A DNA stretch of 64,000 bases from Chimonanthus salicifolius (taxonomy: Eukaryota > Streptophyta > Magnoliopsida > Laurales > Calycanthaceae). Numbering within the stretch: the first letter of the stretch is position 1; each line of letters begins with the position of its first letter. Positions 1 through 14,400 of this stretch are shown piece after piece. The notes beneath the pieces were generated by a model. It was given only the letters and a program-made list of their open reading frames with translations. It ran no database searches and was not told the origin of the DNA. The translations under genes and the position numbers were made by a program. The DNA lies in NCBI GenBank assembly GCA_013350335.1, contig CM023537.1:9480438-9544437 (forward strand), given 5' to 3'.

Positions 1-1419
1 AACCGGTTATTTCCTCCTTCATGAAGTAAGAGGTAGTCAGTTCGATTCCTAATGACGTAAATGAGAGGCATCTTGTGTAAGTGTGGGGCGTTCTTCTGAA
101 GGGTTTATGGAGGCCCTTATCTCATGTTTCCCTCTGTTATAAAAAAGAATAGAAAAAGAGCAGTAGGTGAGATTGTTAGAGGTAGGAGAAAACCAAGACT
201 TGATCATGCTGATACTTATTTTTATTTTTAATAATTCATTGAGTGAGAAGGACTAAGAACAGACGAACTGATGCAGAAAAACCTAAGAGCAGTAGCAGAA
301 GCAACGATAAATACTCTAAATCTATCATAAGATAGAATATTTTGGTGTTTGGAGTGATAGCCAGTGGCTTCATATCAACTTAGTAGAGGAAGCTACTCAT
401 CTATCCTATACTTGAGACTACCACTCTCATTGTGCTTTGTGTTAAAGGTTTTTTTTTTTCCTTCAAAAAAAACTATACAAAGTAAAAGATTCATTGCATT
501 TCAATGATTAATTTTGAATACATTATTTTCAAATTATATCAACATATTCTATTAATTTTTTAAAAACATGATTCTCTCGAGTTGTTGTGAATTGTGTCTC
601 ACTCGTGTCATTTTTATTTGTGAATTATAAGAAGACTTATCTACTATCAATATGTTGACCAATGCTACATAATGTAAAGTGATACTTGTGTTTTAAGGAT
701 TTAAGAATACATATTCTGTCTAAGTTTGTGACAGTTTATAATTAAAAATTACTGTAAAGCATTCTATATTGTGAAGGTTGTATCCAACACATTTTATTTT
801 TTTCATTATTGTTTTTTATTAGAAAATCTATCCATAAGGATAAAAAGTAGACATGATGAAACATCACAATTAAAATAAAAATAAAAAATGCTTAGTAATT
901 TCAATAGTTAAGATCAAGTGGTTAAAAATTGATTTTTGAGATGAAATTTTAGCTGGTGATAGTTCATCAAATCTACTTTGAATATGTGCAATTTTTAAGT
1001 GCAACTTTTGTAATTAATTGCACTTAATCATTTTTCTATACTTAAAAATATATTAATAATTAATCATTCTTGTGCACCGGTTCTTGAAGTAGTAAAAGGA
1101 GGAACGAGTTTGATGAGATGGAATTGGGCACAAGAAGACTGTGGATAAGCTTATAATTATTTCTCTCCCCATTTAACTTAGAAAATGCAAATTATAACCT
1201 TATTTAATTATTTATAAAAGTAGAAAAAGGGGTTTTGCTCACTGAGTTCGCTTGAGAACCGGTTCTCAATGGATAATTCTCCCTCCTCTAAGTGAGTCCC
1301 TGACCTACTATATTTGCCCACCTCTTTGGCACTGTTTTCCTTCCTGCGTTCGTTGTTAAGAGAGGAAGAAAGGAAGGGTTTTGTGCGTCTCTGAGCTCTG
1401 CAACTGTCATCGATTGATC
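1..1419. other. Upstream spacer and presumed promoter/5' leader of the EXA1-like gene
   Basis: This stretch is AT-rich and I see no coding sequence in it. The last 130 bases become pyrimidine- and GC-richer just before the ATG at 1420, as expected of a 5' leader. I could not place a TATA box or transcription start with confidence. Confidence 0.4.
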
Positions 1420-2428
1420 ATGGCCAAAAGAAGCAATGTTGACTCTCACCACCACCTCTCCTTGTCCCCTCACCAGATCTCCGAAGGTACAAGTCCCACT
1501 TTTTCCTTTTCGCTTTCGTTTTTTGTTTTCAGTTTCGCCTCCCGTTCTGTTCCGTTCCAGATGAGGCCCAAGTCTCATGCTCAGGCTTTTGTCTTCTACT
1601 ATGTTGTCTATCGCTAACCTAGTCTTGACCACAGTTTCTTTAAAATTCAGCCGCATTGCTTGCTCTTTTGCGAAAAAGAAAGCATCCCCATTTTAGGGTT
1701 TTGCCTTAAGCAATTCCTCTATGAGTTTCCGATGATTCCATACTTCGTGATGACTACAAGAACAATATATGCTTGGAACTTTTCTTTCGATTGCTTGTAG
1801 GCTCCACCTGTTGATTGTGTGTCACTCTTAGGTGCAACGGAATGGAAATGCTTCACTGTGATAATATTCCTCTTTTTTTAATTTTTTTTTTCCGTTCAGT
1901 CTACTTGAGCAGATTGCAGTGGTTCTTGGAAAGCTCTTAATGATAATTTGGCTTAATTCATCAGGAAAAGGTGTGGATGGTAGGTTCAAGTTACTCTCAA
2001 CACAAAAGGGCCACTCTCAATAGTGTTACCTGGTGTGTGTGGATAGGGAGGTTTGCACATGCCCCAAGGATTAATCAAGTGCTCTAGGAGGCCTGGATAC
2101 CTTGGTCTTCAAAAAAAAAGGTGTAGATGGTATGCAGTTGCTTATATGTGGCTGGTTCCCTTATTTGATTGACGGATAGGGAAGAAGTTGAATTTTGTTA
2201 TTGTTTTCCACTGAATTGAATTCAGTACCTTAATCTTAATGGACGACGGATATTGGAGATATGTAATTATGAGACCAATTTATGCCATAGGCATGAAATT
2301 CTGTGCCTCCACTTTCTGTTCTTTACTTGCCTTGTGTATATTATATGATTATCATTGAGCAAAAAATTCTTTTACTGGTTCTTAATATGAATTCGGGCTA
2401 TGCACATTTGCATATTGAATTAATATCA

Positions 2429-2471
<43 letters not shown>

Positions 2472-5400
2472 GCTCTCTCTCTCTCTTCTAAAGATAACCA
2501 AAGATTTCATTGCCAAATGAAAGATTTGAGAACAAGAAAAGGAAGGGGGAGCCCTTTGAGATGACCCAAACAACAACACAAAAAGCAAAATATCAAATAT
2601 CTCAATCTAAAGAGAAATCTACGAGCAAGTCATTTCTTGAGACGTCCAAGTCCCTAATTAGTTCATGAACCTCACAACCAGATGGATGATGTTCCAAGGT
2701 TTAGTTTTTGCCTCCTTGACCCACCTAACAACGTTGGAAGTCACCTTCAATAATAAGAGTGCCTCGAATTTTTTTGCTTTGTTTGAATCCTTTCTCCTCA
2801 CTGGTTTTACGAGAAACGAGAGTATTTGATGCGGGATCGATGCACGAATGGCCTGGGTTTTGTTCCAGGGCGGCGATGTGCAAGGATCGACCGACTAATA
2901 GGGGCTCGTCTACAATGAGTTGAGGAGGGACACGAAGAAGTCCAGAGGCATTCAAACTCAGATTTGATGGCTTGCAACTCAGATCGTAAACTCAGATCTA
3001 AATTCTTCAAACTCGGATCTAGTGACATTACTCATCACCATTGTTGGATGCCAGAGTCCACTTGACGCAACGGGTCGTCCGTTTTTCGTTAAAGGACTTG
3101 GGGTGGTCTGGTACAACATCAACAATGTCAAGGTTGGCCCACCTGTTGAATGAGGCTTGAGAAAGGCTAGGACAAATAAGGTAGAGATTGATAAACGGGT
3201 TGGGAAATGGGTCAAAGAGTGAATGTTGTGGACGGGTGCAGGCAAAGCAAAGGTGGGACCTATGGCTAAGTGGACTTCTTGCTTCACAGGAAGAGGTGTG
3301 ATGGACAATAAGCATTGGCGATCGAGTGCAGGAGGGCTGAGGCAAAGGAGGTCTGGGTTTGGAGTTGGGTATGCACTATTGCAGGAGGCATTCGGCGGGC
3401 AGGGATGGCCCAAGTGACTAGGCGATTGAGTAGCGCTGAAACAGGTGAATCTAGGGATCTTAGGGTTGAAGCAAAAGCTGCAGATTTGTTTATTTTTTTG
3501 TTTTGGTCAAAGGGAGGAAGATGAGGATTGGGATGGTAAACCTGCAGACAGTGGAGGGTTCTGGGCGGCGGAAGTAATGCTCGAAAGGAGATGGGTGGGC
3601 GAATGGAGGGCATGTCTGATCCTGGTTTTCAGAATCGTTTTTTTTTTCCTTTCAAAACAACAATCCGAACATGATCGTCCCTTGTCATGCAGAGAGATTG
3701 CTCTGAATACCACTTGATGCGGGATTGATGGACGAATGGCCTAGGTTTTGTTCCAGACACTGGTGATGTGTAAGGATCGGCCGACTAATAGGCCTCGTCT
3801 ACAACGAGTCGAGGAGAGAGACGAAGAAGTCCAAAGGTGTTGGTCCCTGTAACGTAGGGACAGGAGGCCTGGTTGCCCTTTTTGCTCAATGACTGGGTAC
3901 TTGGGTAGGGAGAAGAGAGAAAGAGGAGATAGGAGAGAAAAAATAAATTTGATTTTATTTCATATTGTTGAGAATCTGTCTCTCCCATTCAATGCATAGC
4001 CTTATATAAAAAAAAGTAACTAAAGAAAGAAGCCCGATTCGGAAAGGAATTCCGGGTTGAACTACCTCACTCGCATTCCAAATAGAGTGAGTTTTTAAGG
4101 TGTGGAATTACCTCACTCGCATTCCAAATAGAGTGAGATCCAATTTTCAAGGTGAGTTTACTTTCCCAACTCTCTCTCTCCTGATCCAAACACAACAAAA
4201 TGTTCTTCAAAGTTAGCTGCTATGGTGGGACCCCAAGGTTGAGATGTGGAGCCGACTTTATTTTGAATAATATTTTTTTTTTTGAAATTTTTAGGCCCTT
4301 CTGCATCAACTGTCCTCTGTCTCCAATATATTGCCTATCCACAGTGTAGGCCCCTAAAATTTTGTCATGGTGAAAGCTTATTGCTTGATCCCTTCGTTGG
4401 TGATCCATCGTGAATCATTCTAATGAAAGTTATGTCCTGGTTGTTTCTTTGTGCCCAATGAGAAGCATGATAGTGATAGGAGATTGGAAGGTCTTAAGGT
4501 GGTTTTGCTATGACTGACCTAGACTAGGTAGTGTAGAAATCGGCCTTCGTCCACAATTTGATAAATTAACGGTTCAATTGGACTTCCTGTCCAAAGTGTA
4601 ACCGATCAAGGTTTCGCAAATGGCAACCCTTGATGGAATAAGTGTCGATGAAAGCCAATTTTCATTTGAATGAATTAAATTGAAAAATAAGGAAAGAAAT
4701 TAATTTCAATTAATTGAGCAAAAAGCGTGACTTTATGCCTGAATTATAATTTCAATTTAATTCATGCAAATTTAAGGAAACTAGAAATTCATAAACTACT
4801 TACTTGAAACACACAATAAATCCAACTCGAGAACTCTGCTTGACTTTTTCAATTTCTCCAATATTCGGGGTCTCCAAATCGGTCAACTAAGGCACTTATT
4901 TATAGCCTTTACAAGATAACAAAGAAAAACTAAAAATCTACAAGATAACCCTTTAAGTCAACTACCCTTGAGGAAGGATGAAGATGGAGTCCTTCCAACG
5001 CCATCCATGTGCATAAGTCAACTTGATTTTGAAATTTAAGAGTGAGAGAGATAAGTAGGACTGGTGAGGTTTGAAATTCAAATGAGGCAGAGAGTGAGAG
5101 AGATAAGATTCGTGTGACTCATTTTGGGAGGGCTGACTTTTGAATCAAGTTTGTTTCATGTGATCTTCAAACAAAATGGGCCCAAGTGAGGCCCAATGGG
5201 CTTGGACCCATAGAACCCTAGGCCTAGTCCATGTGCATAAGGCCCCCGTTTTCCTCCATCAATCCGACCATAACTTTGACGGGCTAAGTTGTCGATCTTG
5301 TCCAACTGGGCCTCAATTGGGTCTTTGTTGACTCATTGGATCTGATGTGCACATCAATGACCCTAATTGGAATACGAAGCTTAAAAAAAAAACTTAGCTA

Positions 5401-8400
5401 GGTCGAGATAACTATGAATTTGATGGTCTGGAATAATGGTGGTTCAACCCGGTAGTGAGTGTGTAGGGGTGGAGTGGTGAGTGTAAAGTCCCAAAAAATC
5501 AGATATGATTTAATTAGGACATGGCAACTCTAGATAAAAGAAACGCTAAAAGCTGGGGGTGTTGGGTGGAGTGAGTTAAAGCAATGGGAGTTATGGACAT
5601 GAGGTTTGGGTTGATCCTAGGTGGACCCTGTTGTACTTAGATGAATAGAGGTATACTTTTTATTAGATTTTCAACATAGAGACACATCCTGATATCCATG
5701 ACATATTACATACCTACATAGCATTTGTCAATATGATCTCTATGTAGTAGTACACCAACATCTGTCCAATAAAGGATCAAGGAATGTTGTATGAGATGGC
5801 TTGGGCATAAGGTATAAATCATTCTTTGTGTGAAGAATTGAAGTGTTGAATAAACAGGCAACTAAGGGGGGTTCATGCAATGTAGTGTTCAAAGAGGCAT
5901 CATAGACTGCAGAGCGGTGGAGTGACAGAATATGGCCCTAAATAGTGAGAGTAAAAAAGCTAGGCCTGTATAAATGAGATAAAACATTGTGGAAAGGTGG
6001 AATGACACCTGGTTACATGTTGGTTGACCTACAAGGATACCCAGCTGGCCTCTATATGGTTGAGTTGGTAATGGGTGAGGTTTCACTTGTGAACTTTATA
6101 CCCCTAGCACTGATGAAATAAGTTGGCCCTAGATCACTAGGCTTGGGGTTTTGGTTGAGTGGTTGGGGTGAAACTTCACTCATCATCCATCCACCCAGTC
6201 CCCTAACCATCCCACCCAGCCAGTGCTCACTTGGTGTAAGTTTATATCATCTCAGTCATATGCCATCACTTCATAATATCTTTTTCAAATATTTTCATTT
6301 TCTTTATAATTGGTAATGTTCTTTTCAGTTACTCCCCAGTGCTGTGGTGCCCTGTTCAGTTGTACTATTTTCTAAAATTTGTGGTCAGATTCTTTTTGTT
6401 CCCTTAAAGCAACCAGTTTTTGTCAATATTTATTAATTCCATTGCCGGTGGCTTTGTAAATTTTAACCCAATGACACTTGAATGCCGAGTTATATTTGTG
6501 ATTCAGGTTACAAACATGTTGCATTGTCCAGATTATTACATTCTCCTTCACATTAGCTTTGCTTGTAGGATAGGTGGCGAGGTCTTATGTTTATTTATCT
6601 GTCCATCTTTTACAGAAATGCGAGGATCTGATGGTTCCATTCCTCTCTCACCTCAGTGGCTTCAGCCAAAACCTGGAGAAACTAAGCCTGGAATGGTTAC
6701 TGGGGTAAGTTATCCTGCACTATGATATAGAATTTCTCAGTCTATCAATTGATAAGAATACCATACAAAACCCTTCTTATATTTTCACATTCTGAAATGC
6801 ATTTACAACTTATTATCAGCAGTGAACCCAGGAAGGGTTTTAAACAACCGATCCATCTCCTTTATAGGTTGTTTGCTATCTATTGGTGAGTTTGTTCTCA
6901 TCATTGCATTTCTTTACAGGAACCTCATGGGAGCTCTCATCCAAGTTACATCAGTCGCCCTGATGTCATAAAAGCATCAGGAAATGGAGACGTGCATGAT
7001 TCTGAAAAGAGAAGGGCCATTTTCCGGCCATCCATGCTTGATGCAGAAAGTGGGCGTCTTGATCGTTGGCGTGATGAAGAAAGAGAAACTGGCTCTGCCA
7101 TTCGTAGAGACCGCTGGAGAGAGGCAGATAAGAAACTAGGTGATACTCGCAAGATGGAGCGGTGGATGGATAATTCCTCCTTGAGACATCCAAGTGAAGC
7201 ACGCCGTGCTCCATCTGAGAGGTGGACTGAGTCAGGTAACAGGGAAGGTAGTCATGATCAACGCCGTGAGAGCAAATGGAACACACGTTGGGGACCTGAT
7301 GACAAGGAGCCGGAACGAGAGAGTTGGCATGATAAGTGGTTGGATTCTGGCCGAGATAGTGAGGGAATTCGTGATAAAGGGGCAGTACTTGTAACTAATC
7401 ATGGGAAAGATATCGATAGAGATGGGGACCACTTGTCTAGGTCACGACGATCTAATGCTTCTTTAAATCGAGCAAGGTTAGAACCTCCTCATCGACAAAC
7501 AATGCCGAACTCCATGTTTGGTCATGGCAGGGGGAGAGTGGAAAATGTTTATTCGACCTTTTATGCTGGTCGTGGAAGAGTTAACACTAGTGTAAACACT
7601 CTGAATGATAGTCCTCATCCTTCTTTAGGACACCGTTCCAAATAAGCCTGAAGGCATCCATGGGGATTTGTCTATAATAAGATATAGTAGGACCAAATTA
7701 CTTGACATATACAGGATGATTGATATGAGGACATCTATGAAGCCATTGGATGGGTTGGTAGACGTCCCTTCACTAACACAGATGGAGCCATTGGAGCCTC
7801 TTGCTCTTTCTGCACCTACTCCTGAGGAATTGGTAAGTGTGTAAAGTATTTTGATGAAGTTTTCCTATAATCAGTTTCCCATGGGCATCAAATAGGTTGT
7901 CAGCTCATGGAAACAATCCACCAAAACCAAATATAAAGGCCAACCCTAGATTGATGGGAAAAATGGCTTAGATGATGATGATGATTTTCCTATAATCAGT
8001 TGATTTTGATTTCACTGATTGAGCCTCTTGCTCTTTCTGCACCAACTTTTGTGGAATTGGTCATTTTCACTATTTTGATAAACTTGCCTGTAATGCACAG
8101 TTGATTTCGACATGTTTCTGCTTATGCAGGTTATTCTGACAGGAATTGACAAAGGTGATATAGTTAGTAGTGGCACAAATCAGGTTTCTAAAGATGGTTC
8201 TGTAGTTTGGAGCTCTACTACTATAGATACAGCTCATATGAGACGATCCAAACTCGGTAGTGCCAATACTTCGGTGCATTTAACTATAGAGATGACTGCA
8301 CACACATGGCCCATGACATTCTGTTACCTGGCCTAATACATGCTATGTTTTACAGGCAGTAGAGAAGATTTGTCATCTGGAGCGGATGATTATAAAGATG

Positions 8401-11400
8401 AAAGCACTGGTAATTTTAGAAGTGAGTATTTTGATTATTCCGAGAGTGGGTCATATGAAAAGCACTTGCATCGACGTGGGCCTGATTTAAAGCTGGAAGC
8501 AACTCAGAACATTCAGTCATATTCAGATGACAGGTTAAATACTGGAGGTAGTGTCATTGTTTATTCTTGTGCTTTGTTTTTAATACCCTGTAACTTGTGC
8601 TGATCTTTTAAGTGCTTCCTATTTTCTTGGATGCTCTTTGTGGCTTCTCTCTTCATATGAAGATGCCACTTATTATTTCTAACTGATACTATGATGTCCT
8701 TTGTGCAGATTTCAGGACAGAAAAGACACCTTTTAAGTTCAATGTGGAGGTAACCAATAATGCAGATGTAAACATTCATGAAAATTGTTCTACGAATCTG
8801 GCCACTCTGTGGAGATCTGAGTCACTGGCAGAGAGCTCTTGTGGTTCTTCACTTGATCGACAAGATGATTCAGCCAATGTTAGATCGAGAGTCACTGATA
8901 TGGGATGGTCAAATTCACAGAAGGATCATGGTATGGAATGGGGCAATAAATTAGCTCGTTCCTCTTCTTACTACAAGGATGGACCCAACTGGCAAGCTGA
9001 TCAAGGTTTTCAGTCAGATGTTGGCAGCAATCCAATAATTAAGCGGCAATCATCTGAAGTCTTGGATGGGGAAAGGGAAGCTGGCACCAGGCTGGTTCGA
9101 GAAGATTCTTTTATTTCTAGGGTCAAAACAGATGATAGAAAATTCTTGCCACATCCCTCTCCAGAGGTTCTATCCCTGTATTACAAAGATCCTCATGGTG
9201 AAATCCAAGGTCCTTTTTGTGGGAGTGATATGATTGGATGGTTTGAGACTGGGTATTTTGGCATTGACTTGCAAGTTCGCCATGCAAATGCTTCTCCTGA
9301 CACTCCTTTTACATCACTTGGGGATGTTATACCGCACTTACGAATGAAAGCACGACCACCACCTGGATTTGGTGCTCCAAAGAAGAGTGACTCTTCAGAA
9401 GCATCAAGTATGGTGAAGTTTACTAACCTTGGAAAGGCTTCTAGCTTAACTGAGGCCGACCTTATAAAGAGCGAGCAAAGAAATAGACGTGAGTCGTTAA
9501 CTGAAGCTGATAACAGGTTTCTGGAATCATTGATGTCTGGAAATCGGAGCAGTTCCATGCTAGAGGCTTTTCCTTTCACAGAAGGTTACTTGCTTCATCA
9601 AAGAACATTCTTTTTAGGTTTGAAATTTGTAGTTAGGGATGTCAATTTTTAACTCGACCTGTGAACCCATCTGACCCAAACCAAAAAGAAAAAAAAATGG
9701 GTTTGGGCCATGCATTTCTCAAAAAAAATTAAATTGACCCTGCGACCCAACTTGACCTGAAATAAATTCAGGTTGGGTTGGATAGAGGGGCCCAAAGCTG
9801 AACCCAACCCAAACCCATCCCGGATTGAATTAAAATTTAATATTTTAATAATTTATTTATTTTTAGCTCATGTACCCCACAAAGTTAAAAAATCGTAGTC
9901 TATTGCATCTATTTCATATCCTTATGTGCTCACATGAAAGGTAAGCCCTTTTATCTTTCATTTTCTATAAAAAAATAAGTTTTGTCATTTTATTTATTTT
10001 TATATATAAATTCAGGTGGGGTTGGGTCAGGGTCAGTACTTGAAGAAATCTGGGTCAAGTCGGGTCGGGTCAAACAGAAAATTTGCTATCACCTATAGCC
10101 AACCTGACCCATTGCCACCCCTATCTGTGGTGATCGCCATTCTGGTTTTTTTTTTTTTTTTTGTGGCACTTGTGTTTCATTCATATGATCACTTGTGTTT
10201 GTGTGCTTGTTTACCATTCACATGATCACGATGTGTTTAAAGGTGTATGTGGATTGACCTTGTTGAGGATATTCATGTGGATAGACCTCAAAAGGCAAGT
10301 TGAAGAAATAGTTTGGTGGAATTTTGGAGCGGTTTCAACTGTTCTGCTATGCATTTTCTGTTTTGTGGATAATGGTACCAAGTTATTTGGGACACTGTTT
10401 TTTCCCCTTCAACCCAAAATAATGTCTGGAATGTTTCAGGTCTAATATGTAATATTTGAGCTTTATATTTGAATGCAAAGACCTCCTGTAGTCCTGCCTG
10501 CCCGACTTATTTGGGATATTAAGGGAGATTCAATTGTTGCCTTCCTTTTTCAGTGCAATGAGGATATTCAATAGTTGATCCTTTTTTTATTGTAGGTACG
10601 CCTGGATATGCCGGGAATAATTCTGGCAGTGTTCCCTCATTGGGCATGGAAAGTGGGAATGATCTGAGCTATCTGTTAGCCCAGAGAATGTCACTAGCAA
10701 GGCAGAGATCTGTACCCAATCCACTTACATATTGGCCTGGAAGAGATGCAACGCCCTTGATACCTGCAGGGAGACGTTGTCCCAGACTCTCCTGCACCAC
10801 AGTCCAAACTGCTACAACCAACAGCCGAAGGTCTTCATCAAATTGCTCAACATTTAGATTCGAGGTCGATGTTACAAGTCACAGAAAATTTGTCTCCTGC
10901 TGTGAATGATGGAGGTCTTGCCTGGTCTAATTTCCCTGATACAAGATTCTTGAGTAATTCTGCTCAAAGTGGCATGAATATTCTTCAAGAGAAGATGGAC
11001 TCACATTATGATCAGCATTTTGTGCCAGTCAGCTGGGTTTGGAAATCAACAGCAGAGGCTGCAACCACAACATGCGCCATCCTTGTCTCATATGATTACT
11101 CAACCTTTGGATCATACTTCTGGGATTGACTTGCACGAGAAGCTTCTGTCTTCAGGGCTATCTCAAGATCCGCAGATGTTAAGTATTTTGCAGCAGCAAT
11201 ATTTGCTGTCTCAACTTCAGTTGCAACCTCAGACACCTGTTCCTGCCCAGATGTCACTTTTGGATAAACTCTTACTGCTTAAGCAACAGCAGCAGAAAGA
11301 AGAACAGCAACAGCTGTTACTTCAGCAGCGGAAACATCTGCTATCTCAGGTTCTGTCTGAGCATCGGAGTCAGCAACATTTGGATGAGCCACCACGTGGG

Positions 11401-14400
11401 CATCTTCAAGCTGCCATACCAGTGGGAAATTCTTCTCTGGGCCATCTCACACTCAGTCAGCCACATGAGCCACTACAGATAAATCCCCAGATGCAACAGG
11501 CTGTTGCCATGTCATCTGCTGCATCTTCTCAATTGTCCCAGGATGCAAGCTACACTGTTAGCTCTGGCATGTTTCTACTCTTACCTCATCAGGTTTTTGA
11601 GAATAGTTCTCATCAGGAAAGTAGTGTTGCTACTCTGCCTTCACAAATTGATGGTGTTCAGCATCAAGGTAAGTTACTGATTCCTGAGGCAGTGAAAGAT
11701 GGCTCATCTTCATCTGAAGTGGTGGAGAGGGCTCCGAGTGAGCTTGCTCCAGGCAATCCTGTCGCGGTTCCAGATGGCCATGATGGTAAGGTTCTAGAAC
11801 AATCGCCACAGTATAGTTCAAGGGTTGATGAAACCATTACAGCTGGCAGCTCTGAAGCCATGGTAACTTCTCTACCTTCAGAGGAGTGCCCATCGATTGC
11901 TGTTTCTGCTTCTTTTGCTGGATCCAACAAGAGCAACATATCATTTCATTTAGAAGAGAATGATATTAAAGTTTCTGGAGGTTCTGTTGTAAAACCAGAA
12001 GTTGAAAGGGAACAACGCAATGCTGAGTTACCTGTTGTTGCAGAAGCGAAACGTGCGGAGGTAAGAAAATCTTCAGAGAAGAAGTCCAAAAAGCAAAAGA
12101 ATTTGAAAGGACAAACCTCTTCGGACCTGGGAAAGGGGGTACCTAAGACTGTTCCTTCACAGCAGTTGAAAATTGAGGTTGTAATGGAGCAGACAAATGT
12201 TGATGATTCAAAGCCTGGGACTAGTATGGGAGAAGAAGTGCTTCATGAGTCATCATTTGTAGAAACAAGAGATGGTAAGAATGGGATGTCTGCAGAAGCT
12301 GCTGATTCCCAATCTTTTGAAACTGCTGAAGGCAAGGTTGATCCAAGAGGAGTTGAGTCTGGATCCCTGCAAAATACACAGGCAACAACAGGTCATTGGG
12401 CTTGGAAACCTGCTCCTGGGTTCAAAGCCATGTCACTGTTAGAGATTCAACAGGAGGAGCAGAGAAGAACACAGGCAGAAATGGCTGTCTCAGAGATTAC
12501 TGCAGCTGTTAACACTGTCAGTTATTCATCACCGACACCTTGGGCAGGGGTTGTTGCCAATTCAGAGCCTAAAGGTCTTAAAAATATTTATCAGGATGTA
12601 GGGAGCTCACAACTTGTTTTAGAAAAAACTGAAAATTCTATGAACCCAAAGACTAAGAAGAGCCAGTTGCACGATTTATTGGCAGAAGAAGTTTCAGCAA
12701 AAGCAAATGAGAAAAATTTGAATGCTTGCAGTGGCACTGACAAAGGTTCTACATTGCTTCCATTACTGATCACCACTGCACAGGTGCAGGCGGATGTCTC
12801 AGTTGTGGATAATGATGATTTTATTGAGGCTAAAGAAACTAAGAAGGGCCGTAAAAAGGAAGCCAAGGCTAAGAGTGCAGGGGTGAAGGCCACCCGGCCA
12901 GTTGCTACAGTTGATTCTTCCGTTGCAGCTTTTCCTATTGAGAAAAGCAAAAGTGTTCGACAGATGCAACAGGAGAAAGAACTGTTTTCTGTTACACCTT
13001 CAGGTCCTTCTTTAGGTGATTTTGTATTCTGGAAAGGAGACCAGACAAGTGCTGTGCCTGCTCTAGCATGGTCCACTGACTTAGGGAAGCTTCGTAAGCC
13101 CACATCATTAAGGGACATTCAGAAGGAACAGGAGAAAAAAGTAAAATCCTTCCAGCACCATGACACCAATCGGAACACCTCCCAAAGCCCAATCAAACCG
13201 TGCTGTCCATGGAAGTGGATGGCATCTTTCTGGCACATCACCATCCAAGGCCACATCTCCAGTCCATATCAGTTCCAATGCATCTAGTCAGTCAAAACCC
13301 AAGGTGGAAGATGATTTGTTTTGGGGCCCTCTCGATCAATCAAAGCAGGAGTCCAAGCAGTGAGTTCCAAATACCAACTTTCAAATTTCATCTATTATTG
13401 CTTCTTTTTTAAGCAGTAAGAGAAGAATTTATTAAAAAGCAAGAAGTACAGGTACATGAAGCAACAAAGAGGCCTACGATGATTAAGCCCAATACTATAA
13501 TTTTGGAAAATCAAAACAAAAAATGCCACAGTAAGTGATCTCCTTATAGCTGGAAAATGCCACTAATCGATCCGCCCACACTGTTAGCTGTCCGACTGAT
13601 GTGCACGAAGGATACCTTGCGGCTATAGACCAACTCCTTGATCTCCTTTACCAAGGTGATTAGCCTCCAAGGAGGACGCTTCGCTCCTTCAGCCCATATT
13701 ACAACATTACATGAGTCACTTTTAATTACCAATTTCTCTTCCCCCAAACCCACACCTAAAATCAAGGCTCTCCTAATACTAATTTTTTTGCCTCATTCGA
13801 GTCCTTAGTCCCCACAGATTCCGTGAAAACAAGACAAGTGGACCCCAAGTGGTCAGATAACCTCAATTCATGCCGGCCTAGGATTCCCTCTAGAAGCACC
13901 GTCCACGTTAAATTTCAGTGTCCCACGAGGTGGAGGGATCCACTATATATTATTGTTGCTATATTGACATGTGAATTTTTAAATTGTTTTCTAATCTAAA
14001 AAAATGGCTGCTTTTTAAGAATTTATATTTATATACCTAGCATGTATTTTGTGAGGCCTAACTGTTTCCTGTGGCCTGATTGGATGATCATATCCATCTG
14101 ATGTGGAGCCACCAAGTAGAGGCTTGGTACAAGACAGTCCTACCTTTTCATTTTGAACTCCTTTGTTTTCATGGGTATGGATAATCTGATCTGGGTGCTC
14201 TTTGGTGTAGTTGCAATTGTCTGTGGGTTTCCCTACTCTCTGGCATGCCTTTTGGATGTGTTTCCGTCTTTGTTTTTTTTTTTTTTTCAAATGATTTCTT
14301 CTACCTCTCTGAGCTCCTTTTTGGAGCTGGGGTATCCATCTTCGTATGCACATTGAAGGGGTAAATGAACACACGAGCAAATTCTTTTAGACCAAGGGGA

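Noticed and set aside
2979..3613. Overlapping minus-strand ORFs of 105-144 codons in EXA1 intron 1
   Set aside because: They lie in a repeat-derived, Pro/Ser-rich segment with no recognisable domain and overlap one another in different frames.
7580..7628. A 49-bp GT-AG intron that would also repair the first EXA1 frameshift
   Set aside because: It is too short for a plant intron and would remove residues that fit the family; a single extra base near 7630 explains the break better, and the other three breaks have no such intron.
12591..13118. 175-codon minus-strand ORF
   Set aside because: It is antisense to the well supported EXA1 exon 7 and has no features of its own.
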